In this document: one piece after another, positions 1 to 7,356 of the stretch | How the letters are laid out: each line of letters begins with the position of its first letter | Position numbering within the stretch: the stretch's first letter is position 1 | NCBI GenBank assembly: GCA_903891395.1 | Contig: CAITEM010000306.1 | Span: forward strand, 1-20,271 | Length of the DNA stretch: 20,271 nucleotides | Reading direction: 5' to 3' | From: an uncultured Hyphomicrobiales bacterium | GTDB taxonomy: Bacteria; Pseudomonadota; Alphaproteobacteria; Rhizobiales; Xanthobacteraceae | Made by a program: the position numbers and the translations under genes | The notes under the pieces: generated by a model | What the model was told of the DNA's origin: nothing | Databases searched by the model: none | The model's input: only the letters and a program-made list of their open reading frames with translations

Positions 1-870
1 ATTCATTGCCGCTTGGCTCGCCGTTAACAGCACGGCGATGATGTCATGCGGCGTGCCGGCCGGCGCGAACAACGCGTTGAATGTGTCCGACACGAATCCC
101 GGATAGCCGGATTCGATCATGGTCGGCACATTCGGCAGATCGGGCCAACGGCTCTCGCCGGTGACCGCGAGGCAGCGCAACGTACCAGCCTGGATATGCG
201 GCGCCGCCGGCGGCAGCGCCGTGGAGCACATATCGACCGAGCCACCGAGGATGGCCTGCACCGCGTCACCACCGCCCTTGAAGACGATGCACTGCATCTT
301 GGTGAGCTTTTCGCGAAGCTTCAGCACCTCGACCTGGATGTAGAGCGACGTGTTGAGTGCCGGCGTCGAGACGTTGAATTTCTCCGGGTTAGACCTCGCA
401 AGCGCAACTGCATCCTTAATAGTCTTGGCGGGTGAATCCGCTTTGACGACGAAGGCATTCGGCGATGTCGCCAGTTCGCTGACGCCGACGAAGTCATTCT
501 CCGCATCGAAGGGCAACTGGTTGAAGAAGGCGACATTGACCGAGTACTGGGTGCTCGCCAGCAGGATGGTGTAGCCGTCAGGGTCGGCGCGCGCGACGGC
601 GCCCATGCCGACATTGCCGCCGCCGCCGGCCCGATTTTCAACGATGAAGGTCTTACCGGTCGATTGTTGCAAAGCCGCCGCCGTCATGCGGGCGATCAGG
701 TCGGCCGGGCCGCCGGGCGTGACCGAGGCCACGATTTTGATGGGCCGGTCCGGATAAGCCGCCAGCGCCGGGCGGATGCGCAGGATCGCCGGGGCCACAA
801 TCATGACTCCCGCAGCCTCGATGAGGCGACGGCGGGACAGAAGCGAATGCGGACTGTGAGCTTTGCTCAT
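1..870 (-). CDS. TTT-family (Bug) solute-binding protein, 3' end off the window
   Basis: This is a periplasmic binding protein of the tripartite tricarboxylate transporter (TctC/Bug) family, which captures carboxylates. About 290 of the usual 320-330 residues are present and the reading frame is still open at base 1. The ATG at 870 follows a GGGAGGGA ribosome site about 7 bases upstream. The N-terminus has a twin-arginine signal (SRRRL, then a hydrophobic stretch ending in PALA), so Tat export is likely. Mature-protein family marks are YPDRPIKIV, PGGPADLIAR, ENRAGGGGNVG and a DPDGYT turn, then LPNVPT near the C-terminal lobe. It starts 33 bp after the SMP-30 gene stop and is the last visible gene of a minus-strand operon with the lactonase and CMD genes. 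No TctA or TctB membrane subunit is visible. Family assignment is firm; the ligand is unknown. Confidence 0.93.
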   Translation of the reverse strand, partial: MSKAHSPHSLLSRRRLIEAAGVMIVAPAILRIRPALAAYPDRPIKIVASVTPGGPADLIARMTAAALQQSTGKTFIVENRAGGGGNVGMGAVARADPDGYTILLASTQYSVNVAFFNQLPFDAENDFVGVSELATSPNAFVVKADSPAKTIKDAVALARSNPEKFNVSTPALNTSLYIQVEVLKLREKLTKMQCIVFKGGGDAVQAILGGSVDMCSTALPPAAPHIQAGTLRCLAVTGESRWPDLPNVPTMIESGYPGFVSDTFNALFAPAGTPHDIIAVLLTASQAAMN

Positions 871-903
871 TGTTGTTCCCTCCCGGAAATCATTGGCGGA
901 TCG

Positions 904-1791
904 TTAAGGCGGCGGCACCTCACAGGCGAGAATGCTGGACGTCTCGGAATCGGTGATGAACAAGGTGCGGCCGTCCGCGGCGAAGGCACAGTTGGTCGTG
1001 GTGCGGCCCGCGCATGACATGATCCGGTAGCAGGGCTCGGCGATTGCGTTGAGGACCCAGACGCAGCCATGCGCCGGATCGCAAATGAACAGCCGGTCGT
1101 ATTGATCGACCGCAAGCCCGTCCGGGCCGTTGGTGCCGCCCGGCATCTGCGTGAAACACTGCGCCTTGGTGACAGTCGCGTCGTTGCGCAACATGAAACG
1201 CCACACCGCCGCCGAGCGTGACATCGCGACGTAGAGATGAGTCTTGGCCTTGTTCAGCACGAGGCCGTTGGGACTGGGGCCGTTGTGAACAAGACAGTCG
1301 AGTCGTCCGTCGGGATGAATGCGCCAGACTTTGCCGCTCGGATCGTGCAGGCCCGTGGTGCCCTGGTCCGTGAACAGGATCGAGCCATCGGGATGCAGTG
1401 TCAGGTCGTTGGGGCCTTTGAAGCCTTCTGTCAGCAGCGTGCGCAGATGCGGCGTGACTTTGCCGGTCGAAGGATCGATCCGCATGATGCCGTTGCGGTA
1501 GTCGGCGACAATCAGATTGCCGTCGGGCAGAAACTTCATCCCGTTCGGCCAGCCGTCATATTGGGTGATCAGCTCCCATTCGGTGCCGACGATCCGGAAG
1601 ATGCGGCCGTAGGGGATGTCGACGATATAAAGCCGGCCTTGGGCGTCGACGCAGGGGCCCTCGAAGGCCGCATCGACGGCGTGGCCGCCGCGGTTTATAT
1701 CGCTCCACTCATTGGCGACCGGCTTGCGAAAACGCTCGGGCAGCGTGGTGACGATCCGGGTCGGCAGATGCGGCGGCGGCGCAAACCACAT
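904..1791 (-). CDS. SMP-30/gluconolactonase-family lactone hydrolase
   Basis: This is a six-bladed beta-propeller protein of the SMP-30/gluconolaconase/LRE family, which hydrolyses lactones using a divalent metal. The usual metal and substrate positions are recognisable: Glu44 in FEGP, Asn128 in KGPNDL, Asn175 in SPNGL and Asp224 in GPDGLAVD. The length of about 295 residues is normal. I chose the ATG at 1791 because AGGA lies 9 bases upstream. A TTG at 1815 would extend the protein by eight residues but overlaps the upstream stop and has no better ribosome site. There is no signal peptide, so the enzyme should be cytoplasmic. It sits 20 bp after the CMD-family gene. Because CMD makes an enol-lactone in the protocatechuate pathway, this protein could be the partner lactonase. 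That link is inferred from context only; sugar lactones are an equal possibility. Confidence 0.88.
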   Translation of the reverse strand: MWFAPPPHLPTRIVTTLPERFRKPVANEWSDINRGGHAVDAAFEGPCVDAQGRLYIVDIPYGRIFRIVGTEWELITQYDGWPNGMKFLPDGNLIVADYRNGIMRIDPSTGKVTPHLRTLLTEGFKGPNDLTLHPDGSILFTDQGTTGLHDPSGKVWRIHPDGRLDCLVHNGPSPNGLVLNKAKTHLYVAMSRSAAVWRFMLRNDATVTKAQCFTQMPGGTNGPDGLAVDQYDRLFICDPAHGCVWVLNAIAEPCYRIMSCAGRTTTNCAFAADGRTLFITDSETSSILACEVPPP

Positions 1792-1811
1792 GGCTGAACG
1801 TCCTGTTGAAC

Positions 1812-2711
1812 TCAATCCACCGGCGGCGGCGGATTGCCGATTTCAGCGAGGCGGCCGTCGTCGGCCATGATCTTTACAAAGATCACGAGGGACTTCATCA
1901 GCGTCGGCATGCCGAAATGCGCCGAACTCTGAAACAGGACTTCGAGAATTTCGCGCGGTTTGGCGCCGGCGCGGAGCGCGCCGCGCATATGCGAGCGGAT
2001 CTGGATGCCTTCGGCGACAGCGAAACAGTTGCCGATAATGCAGAGAATGCGGGTGCGGTCGTCGAGGATGCCGCGGCCGTAGATGCCGCGATAGGTGAAG
2101 TCGATCCAAAGATCGGCAAATTCCGCGTCGAGGCTGTGCAGATAAGACAGCATATTGAGATGATGCTTGGGCCGTAACCGCAGTCCGGTGCTGACGCCGC
2201 GCCAGTCATGCTCGGTCATCATCTTGTCGCGGCGGGGGTCGCTGGCGTCGTCGGGATGCCAGTGTTTGCGCTCATCGTCCATTGTGCGCCTGGCGTCGTT
2301 TTCGACGAGTGGCGGATGCTCGGCGCGGAGCTTGTCGAGAACGCCAGCCTCGCGGGCAGCGGGTTCGAAAACTTTGAGCGCGGCATCGATTACCGAATTG
2401 CCGCCGTAGACGACGGACTGGAGGATGACTTCGAGCGTCTCGCGCGGCTCGACGCCGGCCTTCCAGGCGGCGCGAAGCGCCTCGTCGAGGGCGTCGGCGT
2501 TGCGCGTCATCGTGAACTGGCCGATCAGCACAAGAAAGCGCGTGCGTTCATCCAAAACCCTGCGGCGGGCAAGGCCTTTGACGGCGTAATCGAGCCAAAG
2601 CTGCGTGAAGTGCGGATCGATGCCATCGCGCAAGGTGAGGCGGTCGTCGAAGGCATCGGCTTGAAGGCGCCGGCCGGTTTCAACGGTCGCCGCGTCGTAC
2701 TTGGACGGCAT
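1812..2711 (-). CDS. Two-domain carboxymuconolactone decarboxylase (CMD)-family protein
   Basis: The 299-residue protein holds two copies of the CMD fold (PcaC/AhpD superfamily). Repeat one covers roughly residues 35-115 (DPHFTQLWLDY, then VEPRETLEVILQSVVYGG). Repeat two covers roughly 175-285 (FADLWIDFTYRG, then AKPREILEVLFQSSAHFG). Neither repeat has the CxxC pair of AhpD peroxidases. The REILEVL-Q-(S/A) helix followed by a GG/FG turn is PcaC-like, so a decarboxylase or lactone-related role is more likely than a peroxidase. The ATG at 2711 is preceded by GAGGAAG four bases away. It is the first gene of the minus-strand operon, divergent from the IclR gene, and probably a target of that regulator. 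Fold assignment is strong; the specific substrate is unknown. Confidence 0.88.
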   Translation of the reverse strand: MPSKYDAATVETGRRLQADAFDDRLTLRDGIDPHFTQLWLDYAVKGLARRRVLDERTRFLVLIGQFTMTRNADALDEALRAAWKAGVEPRETLEVILQSVVYGGNSVIDAALKVFEPAAREAGVLDKLRAEHPPLVENDARRTMDDERKHWHPDDASDPRRDKMMTEHDWRGVSTGLRLRPKHHLNMLSYLHSLDAEFADLWIDFTYRGIYGRGILDDRTRILCIIGNCFAVAEGIQIRSHMRGALRAGAKPREILEVLFQSSAHFGMPTLMKSLVIFVKIMADDGRLAEIGNPPPPVD

Positions 2712-2862
2712 GCTTCCTCACTCCGTTTTTTGAATCGAGGACGTCGCGCCTCGTTGCTTTGAATCGCTCATATCATGCCAAAATCGTTTTGACCAACTTG
2801 ACCGCAAATCAGATCTGAAGAATATTATGCAAACATACTGTCCACAATGAGGACAAATCTCC
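2712..2862. promoter_or_regulatory. Divergent control region between the CMD operon and iclR-type gene
   Basis: This 151-bp region separates two divergent transcripts. It is AT-richer than its surroundings. It holds a perfect inverted repeat with a 3-base spacer, CAAAATCGTTTTG (2779-2791), and a perfect 10-bp palindrome, TCAGATCTGA (2809-2818). TTGACC occurs twice (2789-2794 and 2798-2803). Both dyads sit where they could cover promoters in either direction, which suits autoregulation by the adjacent IclR-family protein. Operator function is inferred. Confidence 0.6.
2798..2828 (+). promoter_or_regulatory. Candidate sigma-70-type promoter for the iclR-type gene
   Basis: A TTGACC -35 hexamer (2798-2803) precedes AATATT (2821-2826, 17-base spacer) or TATTAT (2823-2828, 19-base spacer). 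The palindrome TCAGATCTGA lies inside the spacer, so a protein bound there would block polymerase. Transcription would begin about 30 bases before the GTG start at 2863. This is a motif-only call. Confidence 0.45.
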
Positions 2863-3648
2863 GTGGCGCCCACGACACCCATCAAGACCGACCCCGCCGA
2901 CGATCCGGATCGTTCCGCCGTCAAAAGCCTGCGGAAAGCGCTGACGGTTCTCAACGTCATCGCCGGCGCCGAACGGCCGCTGACGGTCGCCGAGGTGGCG
3001 ATCAACGCCGGAATCGCGCGGCCGACGGCCTATCGTTTTGTCCAGACGCTGGTGGCGGCCGGGTACATTTCGCAGGACGCGATCGACGGCCGGCTGTCGG
3101 TAGGCTTTGCCGTGCTGCCGCTGGCCTCGAGTCTGCTTGACCGCAACCGGATGCGGATCGAAGCGCTGCCTCACCTGCACAGTTTGGCGCGCGAGACCGG
3201 GGAGCGCGCCAACCTCGGCATCCTGTACCGCGATCGTGTGCTCTATATCGCCGGCGTCGAGAAGCCCGCTTTGCCGACGATCTATTCGCGGTTCGGCAAG
3301 AGCGCGCCAGCGCATTGTTCGTCACTCGGCAAGGCGATCCTGGCCTATCTGCCGGAGTCCGATGTTCGTGCGCTGCTGACGCGCGCGCCGCTGACGTTCC
3401 ATACGCCGACGACCATTACCAGCCGCGCCGCTTTCACCAAGGAAATCGCCGAAACCCGCGCGCGCGGCTACGCGATCGATCGTGCCGAGCACGCACTGAG
3501 CTCGAACTGCCTGGCCGCGCCGATTTTCGACGCGAGCAACAGGCCTATCGGCGCCATCGGCGTCAGCGGCCGCGAACTCGAACCGCTGATCAAGCACCAG
3601 GAATTGGTGCGCCACACGGCGGAAATCATTTCCCACCACCTGTTTTAA
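2863..3648 (+). CDS. IclR-family transcriptional regulator
   Basis: This 261-residue protein has the IclR layout. A winged helix-turn-helix spans about residues 20-82 (SLRKALTVLNVI, then LTVAEVAINAGIARPTAYRF as the recognition region). An effector-binding domain spans about 95-255 with the signatures HLHSLARETGE, GKSAPAHCSSLGKAILA, ALSSNCLAAPI and GAIGVSG. The GTG at 2863 is chosen because TGAGGA lies 9 bases upstream and the family's N-terminal length fits. It is divergent from the CMD/lactonase/TTT operon and 37 bp ahead of the BKACE gene, so it probably controls both directions and itself. IclR regulators commonly govern aromatic or organic-acid catabolism through small acid effectors; the effector here is unknown. 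Confidence 0.93.
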   Translation: MAPTTPIKTDPADDPDRSAVKSLRKALTVLNVIAGAERPLTVAEVAINAGIARPTAYRFVQTLVAAGYISQDAIDGRLSVGFAVLPLASSLLDRNRMRIEALPHLHSLARETGERANLGILYRDRVLYIAGVEKPALPTIYSRFGKSAPAHCSSLGKAILAYLPESDVRALLTRAPLTFHTPTTITSRAAFTKEIAETRARGYAIDRAEHALSSNCLAAPIFDASNRPIGAIGVSGRELEPLIKHQELVRHTAEIISHHLF

Positions 3649-3685
3649 TCGAAGAAACGCACAGAAAGTAGAGACCGGAAACGCC

Positions 3686-4561
3686 ATGGAAAAGCTGATC
3701 ATTACCGTTGCCTGCGACTCGCGCACGTCTTACCCGATCAATCAATACTGCCCGCCGCAGGAAGACATCGCGGGCGTCGCGCAGCAATATCTCGACAGCG
3801 TCAAGGCCGGCGCCGCGATCACGCATATTCACGGCATTCGTACCTTGGAAGAGACCATGCAGGCCGATGGCCGCCAGGTCTCGCGCATGGATCAGGACGG
3901 CTGGAAGCGTCTCAACGACGCCATTCTGTCCAAGAGCGAACCGGTCATGCAGTTCGGTGTCGCCAGCGCCCGCATCGCCGAGAAGGTCAAGCTGATGGAG
4001 CTCGGCCCCGACATGATGGCCGTCGCGTTCAACGCGCACGACGAATATTTCAATCCCGATCCGCAATTCCCGCCGAAGCGCATGATGGCGATCCATCCCG
4101 TGGAAGAGTTGATCGACTACGCCAAGGCAGCCGAGAAGCACAAAGTGAAGCTCGAGGTCGAATGCTTCCACACCGGCGGCTTCTGGAATCTCGAATTCGT
4201 CCGCAAGCAGGGCCACCTCGAGCACGCTTATTGCACGCTGTTCCTCGGCTGGCCGGGCGGCACCTGGACGCCCGCGACCGAGAAGGCGCTGATCTATATG
4301 GTCGATCATTTGCCGAAGAACGTCGTCTGGAACGTCAGCGTGATGAACCCGCAAAAACAGTGGGATCTGTTGGCGCTGGCGGTGTCGCTCGGCGGCCACG
4401 TCCGCGTCGGTTACGAGGACAACCCGTACATTGCGCCAGGTGAGCTCGCCAAGAACAATGCGGTGCTGGTCGAACGCATGGTCAAGATCGCCCAGGGCCT
4501 GGGCCGTGACGTTGCGACGCCGAAAGAGGCGCGCAAAATTCTCGGTCTCTACAAGCAATAA
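3686..4561 (+). CDS. Beta-keto acid cleavage enzyme (BKACE, DUF849; Kce-like)
   Basis: This TIM-barrel metalloenzyme of the BKACE family condenses a beta-keto acid with acetyl-CoA, giving acetoacetate and a new acyl-CoA. The prototype is 3-keto-5-aminohexanoate cleavage enzyme of lysine fermentation. The Zn-binding HxH is seen as His47-Ile-His49 in ITHIHGIRT, and the late acidic ligand as Glu244 in GYEDN, with Asp245 next to it. Other family marks are MQFGVASARIAEK, LEVECFHTGGFWN and SLGGHVRVG. The 291-residue length is typical. The HxHGIR form differs from the more common HxHVRD, hinting at a different substrate pocket. The ATG at 3686 has a GGAAA-type site 7 bases upstream. It follows the IclR gene by 37 bp and probably supplies the central cleavage step of this locus. 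The substrate is not determined. Confidence 0.92.
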   Translation: MEKLIITVACDSRTSYPINQYCPPQEDIAGVAQQYLDSVKAGAAITHIHGIRTLEETMQADGRQVSRMDQDGWKRLNDAILSKSEPVMQFGVASARIAEKVKLMELGPDMMAVAFNAHDEYFNPDPQFPPKRMMAIHPVEELIDYAKAAEKHKVKLEVECFHTGGFWNLEFVRKQGHLEHAYCTLFLGWPGGTWTPATEKALIYMVDHLPKNVVWNVSVMNPQKQWDLLALAVSLGGHVRVGYEDNPYIAPGELAKNNAVLVERMVKIAQGLGRDVATPKEARKILGLYKQ

Positions 4562-4604
4562 ATTGCACTCGTCACGCCGGTAACGGCCAAGGCGAGGCAA
4601 AGGT

Positions 4605-4624
4605 TGGCGTCCTTCGGGACGCCA
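4605..4624 (+). promoter_or_regulatory. UUCG-tetraloop hairpin in the leader of the second TTT gene
   Basis: An 8-bp perfect stem, TGGCGTCC/GGACGCCA, closes a TTCG loop (4613-4616) through a C-G pair. This is the C(UUCG)G arrangement known to be exceptionally stable in RNA. It ends 10 bases before the GGGAGG ribosome site of the gene at 4647. No T-run follows, so it is not a standard terminator. It may shape mRNA processing or stability between the BKACE gene and the binding-protein gene; that function is inferred. Confidence 0.55.
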
Positions 4625-4646
4625 GCCGTCACACAGGGAGGATGCG

Positions 4647-5657
4647 ATGCTCACGAAGAGTGTGTTTTCGCGACCCGCACTGCGCAAAAAGTTTTGTGCG
4701 GTGCTTGGTGTTGCCGTGGCGGGATTGGCCGCGCTGGCGCCGACCTCCGCCACAGCCGCAGGATTTCCGGACCGTCCGATCCGCATCATCGTGCCGTTTG
4801 CGCCGGGTGGTGCAAGTGACTTGATTGCGCGCGTCATCAGCGGTCCGCTGCAGCAGGAACTCGGCCAGCCCGTCATCGTCGAAAACCACGCCGGGGCGAA
4901 CGGCAATATCGGTATCGGTTATGTCGCGAAGGCGGACCCGGACGGCTACACGCTGCTGGTGGCGTCGAGCGTTATCTTCGTCAACCTGCCGCTGCAGCGG
5001 CCGGGCAGTCTCGATCCAAGCAAAGACTTAACCCCGATTGCCGATCTCGGCGGGTCTCCCGATGCGCTCCTTGTGCGGACTGAAAGCGAGATCAGGGATT
5101 TTGCCGATCTGCTCAAGCGGGCGAAGGCTAATCCCGGTCACATCACCTTGTCGAGCCCTGGCATCGGCAGCATCTCGCAACTCGGCGTCGAACTCTTGGA
5201 CGTGCGCACGGGCATCAAGCTCACCCACGTGCCTTACACTGGCGCGGGACCCGCCGTGCAGGCCGGGCTGAGCGGCACCACCGAACTGGCCGGCGTCAAT
5301 ATTTCGGCGGCCATGCCGCTGATCAAGGCCGGCAAGATGCGCGCGTTGGTCCAGACCGGCGACAAACGCTGGTTCGAGCTGCCGGACGTGCCGACCTTGG
5401 CGGAAGCCGGCATTCGCGATGCCGAATCCGAGACGCTACAGATATTGTTGGCACCGCCGAAGACGCCGCCTGCGGTCCGAGACAAACTGAGCGAGGCCGT
5501 CGTAAAAGTGTTGAGGAGCGCGCAAATTCGCGAGCAGTTGCTGAAGACCGGCTTCGGCGTGTCTGGCACCGGCTCGGCCGAGCTCAAGAAACTTATCGAT
5601 GTTGAGATGGCAAAATGGCGTGAGGTCATCAGCCAGGCAAATTTGAAAGTGAATTGA
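4647..5657 (+). CDS. TTT-family (Bug) solute-binding protein
   Basis: This 336-residue periplasmic binding protein of the TctC/Bug family probably captures a carboxylate. It has a Sec-type signal: basic ALRKKF, a hydrophobic core and a cut near ATAAG at about residue 38. Family marks are FPDRPIRIIVPFAPGGASDLIAR, PVIVENHAGANGNIG, DPDGYTLL and LPDVPTLAEAG. The ATG at 4647 has GGGAGG 6 bases upstream. Its TGA overlaps the TTG start of the GMC gene (TTGA), which suggests translational coupling and a shared pathway. High expression relative to the enzymes would fit the stable hairpin just upstream. No TctAB partner is in the window, so it may be an orphan Bug protein using a distant transporter. 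Confidence 0.94.
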   Translation: MLTKSVFSRPALRKKFCAVLGVAVAGLAALAPTSATAAGFPDRPIRIIVPFAPGGASDLIARVISGPLQQELGQPVIVENHAGANGNIGIGYVAKADPDGYTLLVASSVIFVNLPLQRPGSLDPSKDLTPIADLGGSPDALLVRTESEIRDFADLLKRAKANPGHITLSSPGIGSISQLGVELLDVRTGIKLTHVPYTGAGPAVQAGLSGTTELAGVNISAAMPLIKAGKMRALVQTGDKRWFELPDVPTLAEAGIRDAESETLQILLAPPKTPPAVRDKLSEAVVKVLRSAQIREQLLKTGFGVSGTGSAELKKLIDVEMAKWREVISQANLKVN

Positions 5658-7348
5658 AGCGCGTGACCGGCTTTGACACGATTATCATTGGTGCCGGTTC
5701 GGCCGGTTGCGTGCTCGCCAACCGGCTGTCTGCGCAATCGGGGCGGGCGGTGCTGCTGATCGAGGCGGGCCAAGACATGCCCCCCGGTCATGAAGCAGCC
5801 GACGTGCTCGATACCTATGCCTCGTCCTATTACAACAAGGCCTACAAGTGGCCGGGGCTGAAGGCGCATTGGCGGCTGCGCGACAACTCGCCGGAGGTCA
5901 CCTACGACCAGGGCCGCATCATGGGCGGCGGTTCGTCCGTGATGGGCATGATCGCCTTGCGCGGTACGCCCGCCGACTATGACGGTTGGGAACAACTCGG
6001 CGCCGCCGGCTGGGCCTGGAACGACGTTCTGCCGTATTTCCGCAAGCTGGAAACCGATACGAACTTTCACGATGATCTGCACGGTGACGGCGGCCCGATC
6101 TCGATCCGCCGTACACCGGAAGCGCAATGGCCGCCGCTGTCGCGCGCCGTCGAACACTATGCACAAGAACGGCAAGTCCCGAACATCGCCGACATGAACG
6201 GCGATTTCCGCGACGGTCACGGGTCGCTGCCGATGGCCAGCACCCCGGCGCGCCGAAATGCGACCTCGATGGCCTATCTCGACGCCCCGGTGCGCGCCCG
6301 CAAAAACCTTACAATCATGACCGGCGCGACCTTTAGCCGTTTTCTGTTCGAAGGCCGCAACGTCGTCGGCGTCGCGGTGCAGGTCGACGGCGCCACGCGC
6401 GAATTCAAGGCGCGGGAAGTTATCGTTTCAGGTGGCGCCGTTTTCTCGCCGACTATGTTGCTGCGGGCCGGTATCGGGCCGGCCGACGAACTGCGGTCGC
6501 TGGGCATCGACGTCCGGGCCGACTTGCGCGGGGTCGGGCGCAATCTGCAGAACCACCCGCTGCTGTTTCTTGCTGCGCATCTGCGCCGCGGCGCGCGCCA
6601 GCCGGCCAGCCTGCGGCCGCACCCGATGACCTGCCTGCGCTATTCGTCCGGCCTGCCGGGAACGCCGGCGAGTGACATGTATGTCGCCGCACACAGCAAA
6701 TCGTCGTGGAGCGCGTTGGGCGCCCAACTCGCCAACTTCAACGCCACGATCTTCAAGCCGGCCTCGCGCGGGCGTGTCACGCTGCGATCTGCTACGGCGA
6801 CCCAACCGCGCATCGAGTTCAATTTCGTCGGCGAGAAGATCGATCTGCTGCGGCTGATGGACGGCTTCCGCCGCATCGTCGATCTGGCCTATAGCGATCC
6901 GGTGCGAGCGCTCTGCACAACGGTGTTTCCGGTTCGCTTCACCGACCGTATCCGCCAGCTCAACGCGCTGACGCCCGCCAACGCCCTCAAAGCCAAACTC
7001 ATCGCCGGGACGCTCGATGCCGCGCCGTTCCTCGTCGATGCCGTGTTCGGGCGCCTGACCGGGCAACGCGTCGATCTTGCCGCACTCGCCAACGATGACG
7101 CCGCGCTGGCCGACTACGTGCGCGAGAATGTCGCCGGCACGTTCCATGTCTCCGGCACCTGCCGCATGGGACGAGATGACGATCCCGACGCCGTTGTCGA
7201 TACCGCCGGCCGCGTGCGTGGCATTGGCGGATTGCGGGTGGTGGACGCTTCGATCATGCCGGCAATCCCGCGCGGCAACACCAACATTCCGACGATCATG
7301 CTGGCGGAAAAAATCGCCGCCGGTATCTGCGCCGAAGGCGTTCATTAA
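5654..7348 (+). CDS. GMC-family FAD-dependent oxidoreductase (choline dehydrogenase-like)
   Basis: The 564-residue flavoenzyme of the glucose-methanol-choline family should oxidise an alcohol to an aldehyde or ketone. The FAD-binding Rossmann motif GAGSAG is at residues 13-18. The family signature GRIMGGGSSVMGM follows at about residues 90-102, and VSGGAVFSPTMLLRAGIG at about 260. The C-terminal active site has His498 in FHVSGTCRMG and the Asn-rich RGNTN at 540-544. There is no signal peptide, so it is cytoplasmic. The TTG at 5654 overlaps the preceding TGA. GTG at 5663 is an in-frame alternative that removes three residues; neither has a strong ribosome site, consistent with coupled translation. 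The next gene starts 8 bp after its stop. The natural substrate is unknown. Confidence 0.92.
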   Translation: MKRVTGFDTIIIGAGSAGCVLANRLSAQSGRAVLLIEAGQDMPPGHEAADVLDTYASSYYNKAYKWPGLKAHWRLRDNSPEVTYDQGRIMGGGSSVMGMIALRGTPADYDGWEQLGAAGWAWNDVLPYFRKLETDTNFHDDLHGDGGPISIRRTPEAQWPPLSRAVEHYAQERQVPNIADMNGDFRDGHGSLPMASTPARRNATSMAYLDAPVRARKNLTIMTGATFSRFLFEGRNVVGVAVQVDGATREFKAREVIVSGGAVFSPTMLLRAGIGPADELRSLGIDVRADLRGVGRNLQNHPLLFLAAHLRRGARQPASLRPHPMTCLRYSSGLPGTPASDMYVAAHSKSSWSALGAQLANFNATIFKPASRGRVTLRSATATQPRIEFNFVGEKIDLLRLMDGFRRIVDLAYSDPVRALCTTVFPVRFTDRIRQLNALTPANALKAKLIAGTLDAAPFLVDAVFGRLTGQRVDLAALANDDAALADYVRENVAGTFHVSGTCRMGRDDDPDAVVDTAGRVRGIGGLRVVDASIMPAIPRGNTNIPTIMLAEKIAAGICAEGVH

Positions 7349-7356
7349 GGCATACC

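Noticed and set aside
1792..1815. TTG start at 1815 for the SMP-30 gene
   Set aside because: It overlaps the CMD stop and lacks a ribosome site. The ATG at 1791 has AGGA at the right distance.
3626..4906. A 426-codon minus-strand frame over the BKACE gene
   Set aside because: BKACE on the plus strand has clear motifs and a ribosome site. The antisense frame has none.
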